From positions 62,001 through 126,000 of the forward strand of contig CALSFV010000346.1 in the NCBI GenBank assembly GCA_943737045.1: a DNA stretch of 64,000 bases, in the 5' to 3' direction. Numbering within the stretch: position 1 is the first letter of the stretch; the number at the start of each line of letters is the position of its first letter. Position numbers and translations under genes: made by a program. Under the pieces are notes generated by a model. It had not been told where the DNA came from. It made no database searches and saw nothing but the letters and a program-made list of their open reading frames with translations. Of the stretch, positions 22,401 through 32,700 are shown piece after piece. The DNA is from Parapristionchus giblindavisi. Lineage: Eukaryota > Nematoda > Chromadorea > Rhabditida > Diplogasteridae.

Positions 22401-22943
22401 TTGGGTCGTCTGCAGTAGGGAAAATTACAACAAACCAACAAACTGTGTTTATGTGCTGCAAAATTCCGTTGCGCCGTAAAATTTTGCACCAGGATCATTC
22501 AATTCTCATGACTGACCTTCCTTGGGACGAATAGACGGGCGAGGACGCGGCTTTCGACGACGATGACTGGGAGTAGTAATAACCAGCGGGAGGAGGAGGG
22601 TACCTGATTTTTTTTAAATTAATATTTTTTCACATATTTTCAAATTTCCTAAACACCGAAGATCAGAAAATTATGACAAAAAAAGTGGAGTTTACAATTG
22701 ATAAAATAAGAGTATTCCATTTACAAAAAACTCGAACTTTTCGTTGTTCTTCCTTTTTGATATGAATGTGTATAAAACACATAAATAATATCGTCATTTT
22801 GTCTTTTCCAAGAAACTGTAAATTTTTATTATCACTTAATTTCTTAAGTACCTGTCATCTCGTCGCTGTGGGGGATGCGCCGCGCGCTCCTCCTTCTTCT
22901 TACGACGAAATATTGAGCTTATGGTGATCGTGTGCCGGTCGCT
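16428..22943 (-). CDS. eps-8: EPS8 homolog (actin regulator), 5' part missing
   Basis: EPS8 proteins couple receptor signalling to actin capping and bundling. Exons, 5' to 3': 22943-22852, 22603-22517, 22057-22016, 21790-21714, 21653-21550, 21150-21018, 20689-20594, 19863-19754, 19386-19248, 19192-19082, 18465-18316, 17934-17834, 17613-17543, about 17023-16880, about 16805-16727, 16535-16428. Family-diagnostic segments occur in the right order: FDDIERFVARI; DIFRKFKLCFNLL joined to GKLQHHIHEP and HLLFSPL; ELMRNCLNSKEMGIWMSLGD; PPAYRPVFIDGF; then a charged coiled-coil stretch and a split SH3 domain (VTYDRTGLYSKELSVHQGEY, then VLNDVKKWWECK and GYVPHNFL). Many junctions agree in phase; those at exons 3-4 and 12-15 are uncertain. 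No PTB domain was found upstream, and the reading frame stops ten codons after the SH3 core, without the C-terminal effector region of vertebrate EPS8. Introns hold several hairpin transposons. Confidence 0.85.
17072..17510. repeat. Two TTAA-type hairpin MITEs flanking a 3-copy tandem repeat
   Basis: MITE remnants lie at 17072-17160 and 17391-17510 (CACCCCAAGC ends, CTCTGGCCACACTCTC arms). Between them a unit of about 56 bp starting ATTGTTAGTCTTTTATAAAC is present three times (about 17260-17390). All lie in the eps-8 intron upstream of the SH3 exons. Confidence 0.75.
18551..19026. mobile_element. Inverted-repeat transposon, TA-flanked
   Basis: The left end reads TATCGTACATGTAAAAATAG and the right end CTATTTTTACATGTACGATA. 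The arms are about 150-200 bp, with TA at both outer edges, which suggests a Tc1/mariner-like non-autonomous element. The interior has no transposase frame. Intronic in eps-8. Confidence 0.8.
19417..19562. mobile_element. Hairpin MITE, family GTGGCCGTATGCA, copy 2
   Basis: Same family as 11107-11244, with arms of TGTGGCCGTATGCATGAACA type and inner GCGTAGGCGGAG / CTCCGCCTACGC pairing. A short insertion (GTTTTCCCGTTG) disturbs the right arm. Confidence 0.85.
20048..20428 (+). mobile_element. tRNA-like element with terminal inverted repeats, TTAA-flanked
   Basis: Left end TTAAAGAAGGCGACCCACGA and right end CTCGAGGGTCCCCTTCTTTAA form imperfect inverted repeats, each bordered by TTAA. Inside are an A box TAGCCCAGTGG (20166-20176) and a B box GGTTCGATTCC (20209-20219). 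It is a different sequence from the 3286/14293 family but has the same architecture. Intronic in eps-8. Confidence 0.75.
20763..20885. mobile_element. Hairpin MITE of the CACACCCCGAGC family
   Basis: TTAA borders both ends (TTTAAAGACACACCTCAAGC ... TTGGGGTGCCGCTTTAA). Arms contain ACTCTCTCG and its complement around a short loop. This is the best-preserved TTAA-flanked copy in the left half. Confidence 0.85.
22276..22345 (+). repeat. Degenerate tRNA-like sequence
   Basis: TAGCCTAATGG resembles an A box and AGGTACGAATC a B box, with tRNA-like spacing. Stems do not pair convincingly. Intronic in eps-8. Confidence 0.35.
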
Positions 22944-23169
22944 CTACACGACCATCAAACAATCTTCAAGGATAAGCTTTAATTATCGATTTTTTCGAAA
23001 ATATCATGATAAATTTATCGATTTTTCAGCAAAATCAAACTAAAATCAGCCAGAAATTCTCGTATTCACGCGAAATTTTCGATTTTCAGCAAAATCTGCA
23101 ATAAATAAATATCGAGATTTGTATCGAGATTTTTTCAGAGATTTTAAGCTTAAAAGCACGATTCATGCG

Positions 23170-23528
23170 AAGTCAATAGTGGGATAAGGGAAAATGAGTG
23201 AAAAATCGATTTTTTATCCGAAAATCGATAAAAAAGTGGTAAAATCGTTTAGAGAATATTAGAGGAATGTGTACTAATATGGAGATATGATAATGAAACG
23301 AAAGAGAGAGTGATGAGGGAAGATACAAGGGGGATGAAACCAGACGAGAGGAATATGGAGAGGTAGAGATGGGAAAGGAGAAGGAGGGAGGAATATGGAG
23401 AGGGAGAGGGAGTGCGGAATAAGGAGAGGGAGAGAGGGGAAAAGGAGAAGGAAAGGGAGGGAGGTGAATAATGAGAGGGAGTAAGGAGAGGTACAAACGA
23501 TATGGATGAATGATTAGTGATATACCCT
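23170..23528. repeat. Purine-rich low-complexity stretch
   Basis: Dominated on the plus strand by GGAGAGG/GGAATATGGAGAGG units at about 23330-23490, preceded by AT-rich sequence. No coding signal. Confidence 0.6.
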
Positions 23529-25060
23529 TAATAATAATAATAATAATAATAATTTATTCACCATAATAGGTAAACATGTAATGAACAAACAATAAATAAA
23601 TAAATAGTTGTAGTTGTAAAAGTGAAAGATCAATCTTACAAAAATGTGAGGATGGAGGAAGGGACTGGAGGAGATCGAATATATGATGAAGATGAGAATA
23701 AGAAATGCATGGAACTGATCAGTCATTAATTTTGATTTTAAAAGCTTATTCTGTTTTCGGGCCGAGTAAGTAAACGTGCCGCTCGCAAGAAGAAACTGTT
23801 ATGCCTGTATTGGAAACGAGACCCAGCGTCGGAGAAGTTTAATCCATTCCTTGTAGCATAGGTTTTAAAATAGTGAGATTTATTGTTTGAGATCTTAATT
23901 TTTCCTCTTAGTAGTTTCATAGACATTTTTAAGTCGATGTTTAACCTGCGCTGTTCGAGGGTATCAAGAACGAGTTTTGCATTACGTGCACTACTACTTG
24001 GCATATTCTCCCACGAAGATTTGTAGCAACGAGCAAACACTCTTCTTGTGAAATAATTTTGCACTTTTTCCAATATTTTTATGTCTTTTTTCTGGTAGGG
24101 ATTGAATACTGTGCAAGCACTCTCTAGAATAGGCCTAATATAGGTTGAATATGCTTTAAGTAGAATTATCGGATTATTAGTTCTTAGAGCCCGCATAATT
24201 ATGTGACAGGCTGATTTCGCTTTGATTGATATTGCTCTACAATGATCCGAGAAAGTCAGGCTTCTTTGAACTATGAATCCTAGATCTTTGACTACTTCTT
24301 TTTGATTTAGATTAATGCCTCCAATAGTATAGACTCTTGAAGGATTCGCTCTACCTAGGTGTAGGGAGTTACATTTATGGGATGCTAGAGGTAATTGCCA
24401 GTCGTTTGACCATTTAACAATAGTGTCAACAGCAGTTTGAAGGGGTTGAGGAGGATCCCCACTACTGAATGCTCTGTATATCTTAATGTCATCTGCATAT
24501 AGGCGAGCCAGTAAACCATCTTTTTGTACCAGTATGGGTAGTTCAGATGTGAAAATGAGAAAGAGCAAGGGCCCAAGTACTGAGCCCTGTGGCACTCCAC
24601 TAGTTACAGGGTGACACTCAGAGAGTTTATCTTTTACTCTAACTTGAAAAGTTCTGTTGTTGAGATAATCAGAAATCCAACGTAAGGTTTTAGAGGATAA
24701 ACCAATCGTGTTGAGTTTAGCTAGAAGTTTGGGGTGGGATACTCTATCAAATGCCTTAGCAAAGTCAAAATATATTACGTCAACTGGCTGTCCATTACTA
24801 AGTGAGGCAGACCAATGTTCAAGTACTTCCATCATTTGAAGTTCACGTGATCTATGCTTTCTAAAGCCGTACTGTTCATCAGGGAATATTTCCAAAGATT
24901 CACAATGTGATATTATAGACTTGCTTAAAATGCGTTCAAAGACTCTACAGAAAAATGATGTAATTGAGATTGGTCTATAGTTAAGAGGATCTGAGAAAGG
25001 AGGGGATTTCTTCACAGGAGTAACAATGGAGTGTTGGTCAATTGCAATAATCGATTAGTC
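23529..25060 (-). mobile_element. 5'-truncated non-LTR retrotransposon (CR1/Jockey-like)
   Basis: Contains an open reverse transcriptase frame (next entry) and ends on the minus strand in an ATT microsatellite tail (23529-23556), typical of non-LTR elements that terminate in short tandem repeats. Upstream of about 25055 the frame is closed by a stop and the endonuclease region is absent, as expected for 5' truncation on insertion. Confidence 0.85.
23738..25015 (-). CDS. Reverse transcriptase fragment of a non-LTR element
   Basis: The 425-residue frame has the reverse transcriptase blocks in order: LNYRPIS near the N terminus, YFDFAKAFDRVSHPKL (block with the first catalytic Asp), TSGVPQGSVLGPLLFLIF, and the catalytic YADD. 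It continues through the thumb and into the Cys-poor tail common in CR1/Jockey elements (ARCYKSSWENMP). It is intact, with no internal stop, so the insertion is probably recent. The frame stays open to about 25054 (IVTPVKKSPPF) before a TAA. No apurinic endonuclease domain and no ORF1 are present, so it could not move on its own. Confidence 0.92.
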   Translation of the reverse strand: MKKSPPFSDPLNYRPISITSFFCRVFERILSKSIISHCESLEIFPDEQYGFRKHRSRELQMMEVLEHWSASLSNGQPVDVIYFDFAKAFDRVSHPKLLAKLNTIGLSSKTLRWISDYLNNRTFQVRVKDKLSECHPVTSGVPQGSVLGPLLFLIFTSELPILVQKDGLLARLYADDIKIYRAFSSGDPPQPLQTAVDTIVKWSNDWQLPLASHKCNSLHLGRANPSRVYTIGGINLNQKEVVKDLGFIVQRSLTFSDHCRAISIKAKSACHIIMRALRTNNPIILLKAYSTYIRPILESACTVFNPYQKKDIKILEKVQNYFTRRVFARCYKSSWENMPSSSARNAKLVLDTLEQRRLNIDLKMSMKLLRGKIKISNNKSHYFKTYATRNGLNFSDAGSRFQYRHNSFFLRAARLLTRPENRISF

Positions 25061-25839
25061 CATCTCGAGATTAGAAGAGACATCACAAAGGTCTTTCTTG
25101 AAAGTGCCACGAGTTGAGCATCCCTCTCCCTCTCACAATCCACTTGAAAAACTGAACTATACATCTGCTGTCTAATCATTGTAATAGTACTAATATTGAT
25201 TAATCGATTAATGATCTCAAAATGCGGAAACATATCAATGTAGGTAGTTGAGTGACTATTAACGAAATATTATTCAGATCGTATTCTATGTGAGCTTTCT
25301 GCAAATCATGCCTTCAACTCTGAACTACCGTACCATCTTCTTCCCCAGAACTACCGTACCATCTTCTTCCCCTGAACTACCGTACCATCTTCTTCCCCAG
25401 AACTACCGTACCATCTTCTTCCCCAGGCACAACTCCAGCTAATGTGATACTCTCTGCTCTGGCAACGCTCTCTCGCAGACATAGAAAGCAAGAAAGTATA
25501 CTGTATATCAAATTTAAAAGGGCACTAGGCCGGATGAGAACCGTCGGATGAGAACCGACTGGATGATAACCGGAAGCGACCGTATGAGAACTGAGCGTAT
25601 GAGAACCGGTCGGATGAGAGCCGACTGGATGAGAACCGACTGGATGAGAACCCACCGTATGAGAACCGACTGGATGAGAACCGACTGGATGAGAACCGGC
25701 TGGATGAGAACCGAAACTTTGTTATAACGATGTAAGAAGATGCATATCAACTTATCAAGCTCTATTAATAAGATACTTACTTTCAGAGGACGTCACGCAC
25801 CGCGAGGGAAGATTCTTTTTGTTAGTATTTTTTCACAGC

Positions 25840-26670
25840 TCATCTCATCGACGCCGCCCCGCAACAAAGGGAAGGGTCTTTTTTTTATTATTTTTAAAAT
25901 TATTTTTTTAAAATTATTTTTTACAGCTCTCAACGACGCCGCGCCGCAACAAAGGGAAAGGTTTTTTTTTAATTATTTTTTAAATTATTTTTTACAGCTC
26001 TCAACGACGCCGCGCCGCAACAAAGGGAAAGGTATTTTTTTATTATTTTTTAAATTATTTTTTTACAGCTCTCAACGACGCCGCGCCGCAACAAAGGGAA
26101 GGCTCTTTTTTTATTATTTTTTAAATTATTTTTTAAATTATTTTTTTACAGCTCTCAACGACGCCGCGCCGCAACAAAGGGAAAGGTATTTTTTTATTAT
26201 TTTTTAAATTATTTTTTAAATTATTTCTTTACAGCTCTCAACGACGCCGCGCCGCAACAAAGGGAAGGGTCTTTTTTTATTATTTTTTAAATTATTTTTT
26301 ACAGCTCTCAACGAAGCCGCGCCGCAACAAAGGGAAGGGTCTTTTTTTATTATTGTTTAAATTATTTTTTAAATTATTTTTTTACAGCTCTCAACGACGC
26401 CGCGCCGCAACAAAGGGAAAGGTTTTTTTTAATTATTTTTTAAAATTATTTTTAAAATTATTTTTTTACAGCTCTCAATGACGCCGCGCCGCAACAAAGG
26501 GAAAGGTTTTTTTTTATTATTTTTTAAAATTATTTTTTACAGCTCTCAACGACGCCGCGCCGCAACAAAGGGAAGGGTCTTTTTTTATTATGTTTTAAAT
26601 TATTTTTAAAATTATTTTTTTACAGCTCTCAACAACGCCGAGCCGCAACAAAAGGAAGGGTATTTTTTAT
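25840..26670 (+). repeat. 11-unit array of a 34-nt block bounded by splice-like signals
   Basis: Each unit of 70-90 bp has a T-rich tract ending TTTTTTACAG, a conserved GC-rich block of about 34 nt (CTCTCAACGACGCCGCGCCG followed by CAACAAAGGGAAAG) and then GGTATTTT or GGTCTTTT. The GC-rich blocks are nearly invariant while the AT-rich spacers vary in length. The first unit is divergent (CTCATCTCATCGACGCCG). The layout is that of tandem microexons with acceptor and donor. Confidence 0.85.
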
Positions 26671-26810
26671 TATTTTTAAAATGGCCGCTAAGTTCTCATC
26701 CGACCCATTTTGAAATATTGGACTGACATACTCGTGATCAGCGCAAAATTTGTCATAAAATGGCCGTTAAGTTCTCATACGACCCATTTTGAAATATCGG
26801 GGCAACCCTT

Positions 26811-27215
26811 CATCCGGTGGGTTCTCATACGCTCAGTTCTCATCCGGTGGGTTCTCATCCAGTCGGTTCTCATCCGGTCGGTTCTCATCCAGCCGGTTCT
26901 CATACGGTGGGTTCTCATCCAGTCGGTTCTCATCCAGTCTGTTCTCATCCAGTAGGTTCTCATTCAGTCTGTTCTCATCCAGTCGGTTCTCATCCAGTCT
27001 GTTCTCATCCAGTCGGTTCTCATCCAGTCTGTTCTCATCCAGTCGGTTCTCATCCAGTCTGTTCTCATCCAGTCGGTTCTCATCCAGTCTGTTCTCATCC
27101 AGTCGGTTCTCATCCAGTCTGTTCTCATCCAGTCGGTTCTCATTCAGTCGGTTCTCATACGCTCAGTTCTCATCCGGTGGGTTCTCATCCAGTCGGCTCT
27201 CATCCGACGGTTCTC
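26811..27215 (+). repeat. 15-bp minisatellite with 30-bp higher-order unit
   Basis: About 27 copies of CGGTTCTCATCCAGT. From about 26930 to 27130, CGG and CTG variants alternate strictly and give a 30-bp dimer, a sign of recent expansion by unequal exchange or slippage. Confidence 0.9.
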
Positions 27216-27254
27216 ATCCGGCCTAGTGCCCTGTACTGTTAATGCTGCATATTA

Positions 27255-27806
27255 ATACAGTACAGCCCGGTCGTGTTTTGTACACATGCTCTGCTGCGCT
27301 CCGCTGCGGGGCGCATTTGGACGCATCATTTATTTCCTTTGTGTATGAATGTTTTTGAATTCTCAAAGTCTTAATCATGAGTTTCCGTGATAAAAAGTTC
27401 TTTTAATGACTAAAGAAATCGAAACAAAATTTTTATTAATGAGAAAAAACAATTAAAAGGCAAAAATCACACTGGTCCGAAAATGATGGGTACTGTAAAT
27501 TTTAAATTAGGTATTACGGCGATCGTGCGATCGATAGGCAAATAATACAGTATACCTTTCCAGTAAATTAATAGTCATCATTTTCGGACCGGTGTGATTT
27601 GCCTTTTAATTTTTTTTCTCATTAATAAAAATTTTGTTTCGGTTTCTTTAGTCATTAAAAGAACTTTTTATCACGGAAACTCATGATTAAGACTTTGAGA
27701 ATTCAAAAATATTCATACGCAAAGGAAATAAATGATGCGTCCAAATGCGCCCCGCAGCGGAGCGCAGCAGAGCATGTGTGCAAAACACGACCGGGCTGTA
27801 CTGTAT
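27255..27806. mobile_element. Near-perfect palindromic transposon, TA-flanked
   Basis: Arms of about 235 bp (27255-27490 and 27570-27806) start and end with ATACAGTACAGCCCGG and its complement, with TA on each outer side. The arms are almost identical, so the element is young. A diverged partial relative is at 5937-6018. No internal coding capacity. Confidence 0.9.
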
Positions 27807-28271
27807 TATCAAAAATAATAAAATGAACGAATAATTCAATTATTTCTTTGCAACATTTATGCAAAAGATATTCGAACGATAGAGAACATCAATCATTTCA
27901 TTCTTCCAACTTTTCGCTCTTGAAAACGGTCGATTCTCTTCAACTCATGTCTATCCCTGATCTTGAAGTTATCTCAATTTCCATCATTATCGCTACTTCG
28001 CTTCTAGCAAGTTTGCTTCTTGATCATTGATCTTTTGTACTTTGCACTTTGATTTTGCAGCATGCACTTCAAGGAGAAAGAGAGGTCCAGGGTGCTGCTC
28101 CTGTTCAGGTAATTACGAATTCTTCAAAGACTTGATGTTGACGACTACTTCTCAGTGTCTTGAAAGTCACTGCTCTTTCATTGTCGTCTGTTCAGTGTGG
28201 TTTATTCAAGATTCACTGATTCTTCTGATGATTCTAATAGTCACTTGGAGTCAGAAAAAAGTTACAAAGAT

Positions 28272-28350
28272 GTTACGCACTCTCCGCTCTGGCAACGCTC
28301 TCCTGTAGGCAAAAAAAGCGATAGCGTATTGCCAGAGCGGACCTTGTAAC
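28272..28350. mobile_element. Hairpin MITE remnant, CTCTGGCAACGCTCTC arms
   Basis: Short palindrome of the same family as 20763-20885, without the outer ends. Confidence 0.65.
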
Positions 28351-28605
28351 ACAAAAATTTTCTCTGAACTTCGAAAGCAAGAACAACCGCTCAGTATGAA
28401 AACTCTCAAAAATGATGGAAACCCGAAAAGTTTCCACGTCCTGAAATATTCTTGGAAAATCATAAATTCAAGGTCGGAAGTCATTCAAAAATATACTGTG
28501 ACCTGAATGATGGTAGTGCGTTGAGGATTTACTGACCAAGGAAGCCGCTAATTGTAAGTTCCCGCAGGTCAGTTTTTTTTTAAAATCTGCACAACGTAAT
28601 ATAAG

Positions 28606-28652
28606 CTTGACTTTTCGCACAGTAACAGGGCCCGTTACTGTGCGGAAAGAGG
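28606..28652. repeat. Short hairpin
   Basis: TTTCGCACAGTAACGGGC-like arms pair perfectly around GGGCCC (28612-28645). Small isolated palindrome with no gene context. Confidence 0.6.
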
Positions 28653-28899
28653 ACATAATGCCTTTCAGCAAACGAGTAAAATTACCGGCCGGCCGGTAAA
28701 TGGGAGAGGGTGATTGGGGTTGGGTGTGGGGAGGATGGGTGGACTACAATTTCTTGAATATCTAAGGAGATGGGAAAATGATAAACTGTATCAAACTACT
28801 CGGTAATCATTGTTTTTTGTCGAAAATTCGAAAAATTAGTTATCAAAGAGTCGAGGGACGATTTATCACTATGATAAAAAAATCAAAAATACAAAATCC

Positions 28900-29850
28900 A
28901 ATACCAGTCCAGTCCAGTGTACACCAATCCATTGCGCAATAATCCAATCATCCAGAGATTCAGAGAACCTTGTTCAATGATAAAACCCAAAGAACACATT
29001 AACAATGATTCTATTGCATTCCTAGACAATTGGAATTCTTGGAAATATATCGATTAAGGTAATAAATAAACTTCTCTATCTTTTTTATAAACGATATAAG
29101 AAGATTCGTATCAACTTATCAAACTCAATTAATAATATACTTACTTTCAGAGGACGTCACCGCGAGGGAAGTGTCTCTTTATTACTATTTTTTCACAGCT
29201 CATCTCAGCGATGCCGCGCCGCAACAAAGGGAAGGGTCTTTTTTTATTTCTTAAATTATTTTTAAAATTATTTTTTACAGCTCTCAACGACGCCGCGCCG
29301 CAGCAAAGGGAAGGGTCTTTTTTTTATTTTTTAAATTATTTTTTAAATTATTTTTTACAGCTCTCAACGACGCCGCGCCGCAGCAAAGGGAAGGGTCTTT
29401 TTTTATTTTTTTAAATTATTTTTTAAATTATTTTTTACAGCTCTCAACGACGCCGCGCCGCAACAAAGGGGAGGGTCTTTTTTAAAAATTTTTTTATTAT
29501 TTTTTTAATTATTTTTTAACAGCTCTCAACGACGCCGCGCCGCGAGCAGAGGAGGTGAATATATTTTTTAATATACATTTTTTTAAATATATATTTTCAA
29601 TAAATATAGTTAAATAAAAAAATATAAATAAATGATAATTCTATTAACCATGCAGAGAAAATTACTTATTTTTCGCCTTAATCAATATATTTTCAAGCTA
29701 GCCAGTGGTCTGGGAATGTAATGGATTCAATGTTAGGGTGTACTTTGGGTGTATCATTGGACTAATTCATTTTTGATCTCTGAATGGTTTGGACTATTGC
29801 GCAATGGATTGGTGTATACTTGACTGGACTGGACTGGTATTGGATGAAAT
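28900..29850. mobile_element. Second cassette carrying the splice-like array
   Basis: Inverted repeats flank this block: about 28900-28960 (CCAGTCCAGTCCAGTGTACA, then CAATCCATTGCGCAATA) and about 29785-29845 (their complement). Inside, 29090-29200 matches 25731-25840, followed by five 34-nt units (29205-29550). The last unit is altered (GCGCCGCGAGCAGAGGAG). The flanking arms are unrelated to those of the 25518-27231 element. Confidence 0.75.
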
Positions 29851-31125
29851 ATGAAAATTGAGTATCGATTGACGTATTCTAAAAATTCATAATTTAACTT
29901 ATTTAGTGAATAAAACGTAATTGATTAAATTATTGTGGGGTGCGATTGAAAGGTTGTGTGTATGCAAATGTAATTAGAACTATATGAAAATTGACAGACC
30001 GGTTTGAAAAAAATGTAATATAAAGATGAAATCACATAATCTTAATGATGTACTGTCAGATTAACATATTATATCATCATTATGAATTACAATATAATAT
30101 TGTAATTTGAATCTCTTTTTAAAGATGGAATCCCGCGATGATACTGCAAAGACCTGACACCTTCTTGTAACTGATCAAAGACAACTTCAGTGACGACTTC
30201 GAACTGCGTCCGAACTCGAACTTCAACTGAGACCTTGACGAGGTACTGAAGAAAGATCACTTAAAGATCAAAGATCAATTTCAGTTTCAACGTTCAAGTT
30301 ATGCAATGATACAGCCGCCGTGTCTTTCAGCGAAGATCATGGTTGTTGATAAGATATGACCGCTCTCCATCCGCACTGGTGGATTAATAGTTCAATAGTT
30401 GATCTTTGATGTTACAAAAAAACGGAGGACTTCGGCGTACGTCATAGGATCGCCCCACGACTGCTTCATCTAAATTCTAGGTAAAGGTACAACCCTACAA
30501 TTATTGGCCCCGTTTCGCCTTGTAATATTAACATGCCGTCGATAAATTATTATACCCGTTACTGTAATGAAATCATTGTCATTGTAAGTTTATGTTGAAT
30601 CCCCATACACTACGTTGAATAAAATCACACTACACAACGATATTTCGAAATATCTATTTTAAGTCTGAAAATAAAGTTAATTCACGATTTAATCACATAA
30701 GATGATATGTCTGTCCTATGCTTGCCGTTAACATTGTGAGAACTAGAATACGTTGAATACATAGAAGGAAAATTTCCACCATGAGATCATTAGACCATGA
30801 GATGAGATGAATAAGATCACCTTGAAAATATTCAGCCGAGTTGACAATTGGTGTTCGTCTACAATTACAGTTGAAAATATAATTGATCATCTGTCATCAA
30901 AACACGGTCTCTCTGGTATTTCGAAACTTAAAGTCTACTTAAAGTTTTCACTTGAAGTAGATTTGTAGGTGTACTTCAACACCTGAATTAGACTTGTAAG
31001 TGTACTTGTATGATAAATTAAATTAAATAAGTTAAACGTAAGTCTACCTAAAGTGGTGTGGTATACTGTAATGCATTTCGTCGAATGTTCTTTCACTTTG
31101 AGTAGACTTAAAGTCTACTTCCTAA
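29851..31125. other. Gene-free stretch
   Basis: AT-rich. At 30780-30840 on the minus strand a short segment (AEYFQ before a GTGATC donor) could be a tiny exon but has no support. A remnant of the AAGTCTACTTAAA repeat family is at 30912-31125. Nothing else recognised. Confidence 0.5.
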
Positions 31126-31129
31126 ATTT

Positions 31130-32061
<932 letters not shown>

Positions 32062-32091
32062 AGCGTGTGTGAGATATGTGTGAAACGAGTG

Positions 32092-32101
32092 CCTTTTATA
32101 T
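32092..32101 (-). promoter_or_regulatory. TATA box of the histone H3 pseudogene
   Basis: ATATAAAAGG on the minus strand, about 30 bases before the H3 start codon, followed upstream by GC-rich sequence. The promoter appears preserved although the gene is broken. Confidence 0.65.
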
Positions 32102-32517
32102 GGGGGGTGGACTGATCGGGGAGGACACTTGGCGCTTCTAATTATTCGCCCCGCCCCTTGCACTTTAAGCTCCGCCCCCTCGCTGTCTCTCTCTCTCTCT
32201 CTCTCGATGAAATGATATGCGAAAGCTCAGAAATGCGAAAATTAAACTTCATAACAATAATTAATGATACAGGAATAGTAGTCATTAGTTATCTTGTGGT
32301 TTGATTCCGAAAAAACACATGACGAAATGCATTACAAAATGTACAAACTTGAAGTAGACTTACGGGCGCTACTTCCTTTTATCCGCCGCCCCCCCCCCCT
32401 CCTGTCTACGCCCCGCCCCCTTGGCCTGTCGTGGTCGACAGACTTTTCTCTGTATCTACGGTTAACGCCTCTACCCCAGCTCATGCCCCTATTTTCAATG
32501 AATAATCGATCTTTCTC

Positions 32518-32700
32518 CGATTGTTAGAGGACCTTCTGACACTAGTTCACACTCGAATAGCTCATCGCGGTACACATGTCTGAAATATTGAATAATTGAT
32601 CTTTGATCTTTGATTTCGGATTTTCAATTATGTTTATTTTCACAAGATACACGTGTCTCTGCAATCCCATCAAAAATAAATAATTAACTAGTAAAAATTT
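32518..32700 (-). pseudogene. Stray copy of the last-exon region of RNase Z
   Basis: About 180 bp closely match 48350-48540: the segment encoding [12 protein letters not shown] of the final hoe-1 exon plus its upstream intron (shared CACTCGAATAGCTCATCGCG, ACAAGATxCxCGTGTC and AATAAATAATTAACTA). The copy stops inside the exon and has lost the TTTCGTAG stretch, so it is non-functional. Same orientation as the parent. Confidence 0.88.

Larger units (their letters stand above)
25518..27231. mobile_element. Foldback element with minisatellite arms
   Basis: The outermost ends are exact inverted repeats (AGGGCACTAGGCCGG and CCGGCCTAGTGCCCT). The left arm (25530-25725) is tandem 15-mers of GGATGAGAACCGACT. 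The right arm (26811-27215, about 27 units) is the same 15-mer in the opposite orientation. The core (25731-26700) holds the splice-site-flanked array. This matches the architecture of Foldback/Galileo-type elements, whose arms are tandem repeats. No transposase frame is visible. The long open frames across the arms are by-products of a repeat length divisible by three. Confidence 0.8.

Noticed and set aside
25740..26207. 155-codon plus-strand frame
   Set aside because: Crosses the 34-nt array and its poly-T spacers. The Phe/Leu/Tyr-rich translation is only the T-runs.
25530..27215. CRISPR-like array
   Set aside because: Direct tandem 15-mers with no unique spacers, inside a eukaryotic foldback element.
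26789..27242. Long plus-strand frames of 140-145 codons with Ser/His/Phe repeats
   Set aside because: They run through the 15-bp minisatellite. A repeat length divisible by three leaves several frames open at once, so openness is not evidence of coding.
30693..30890. Possible missing PTB exon of eps-8 (minus, AEYFQ before GTGATC)
   Set aside because: Too short and without a PTB signature; kept only as a note.
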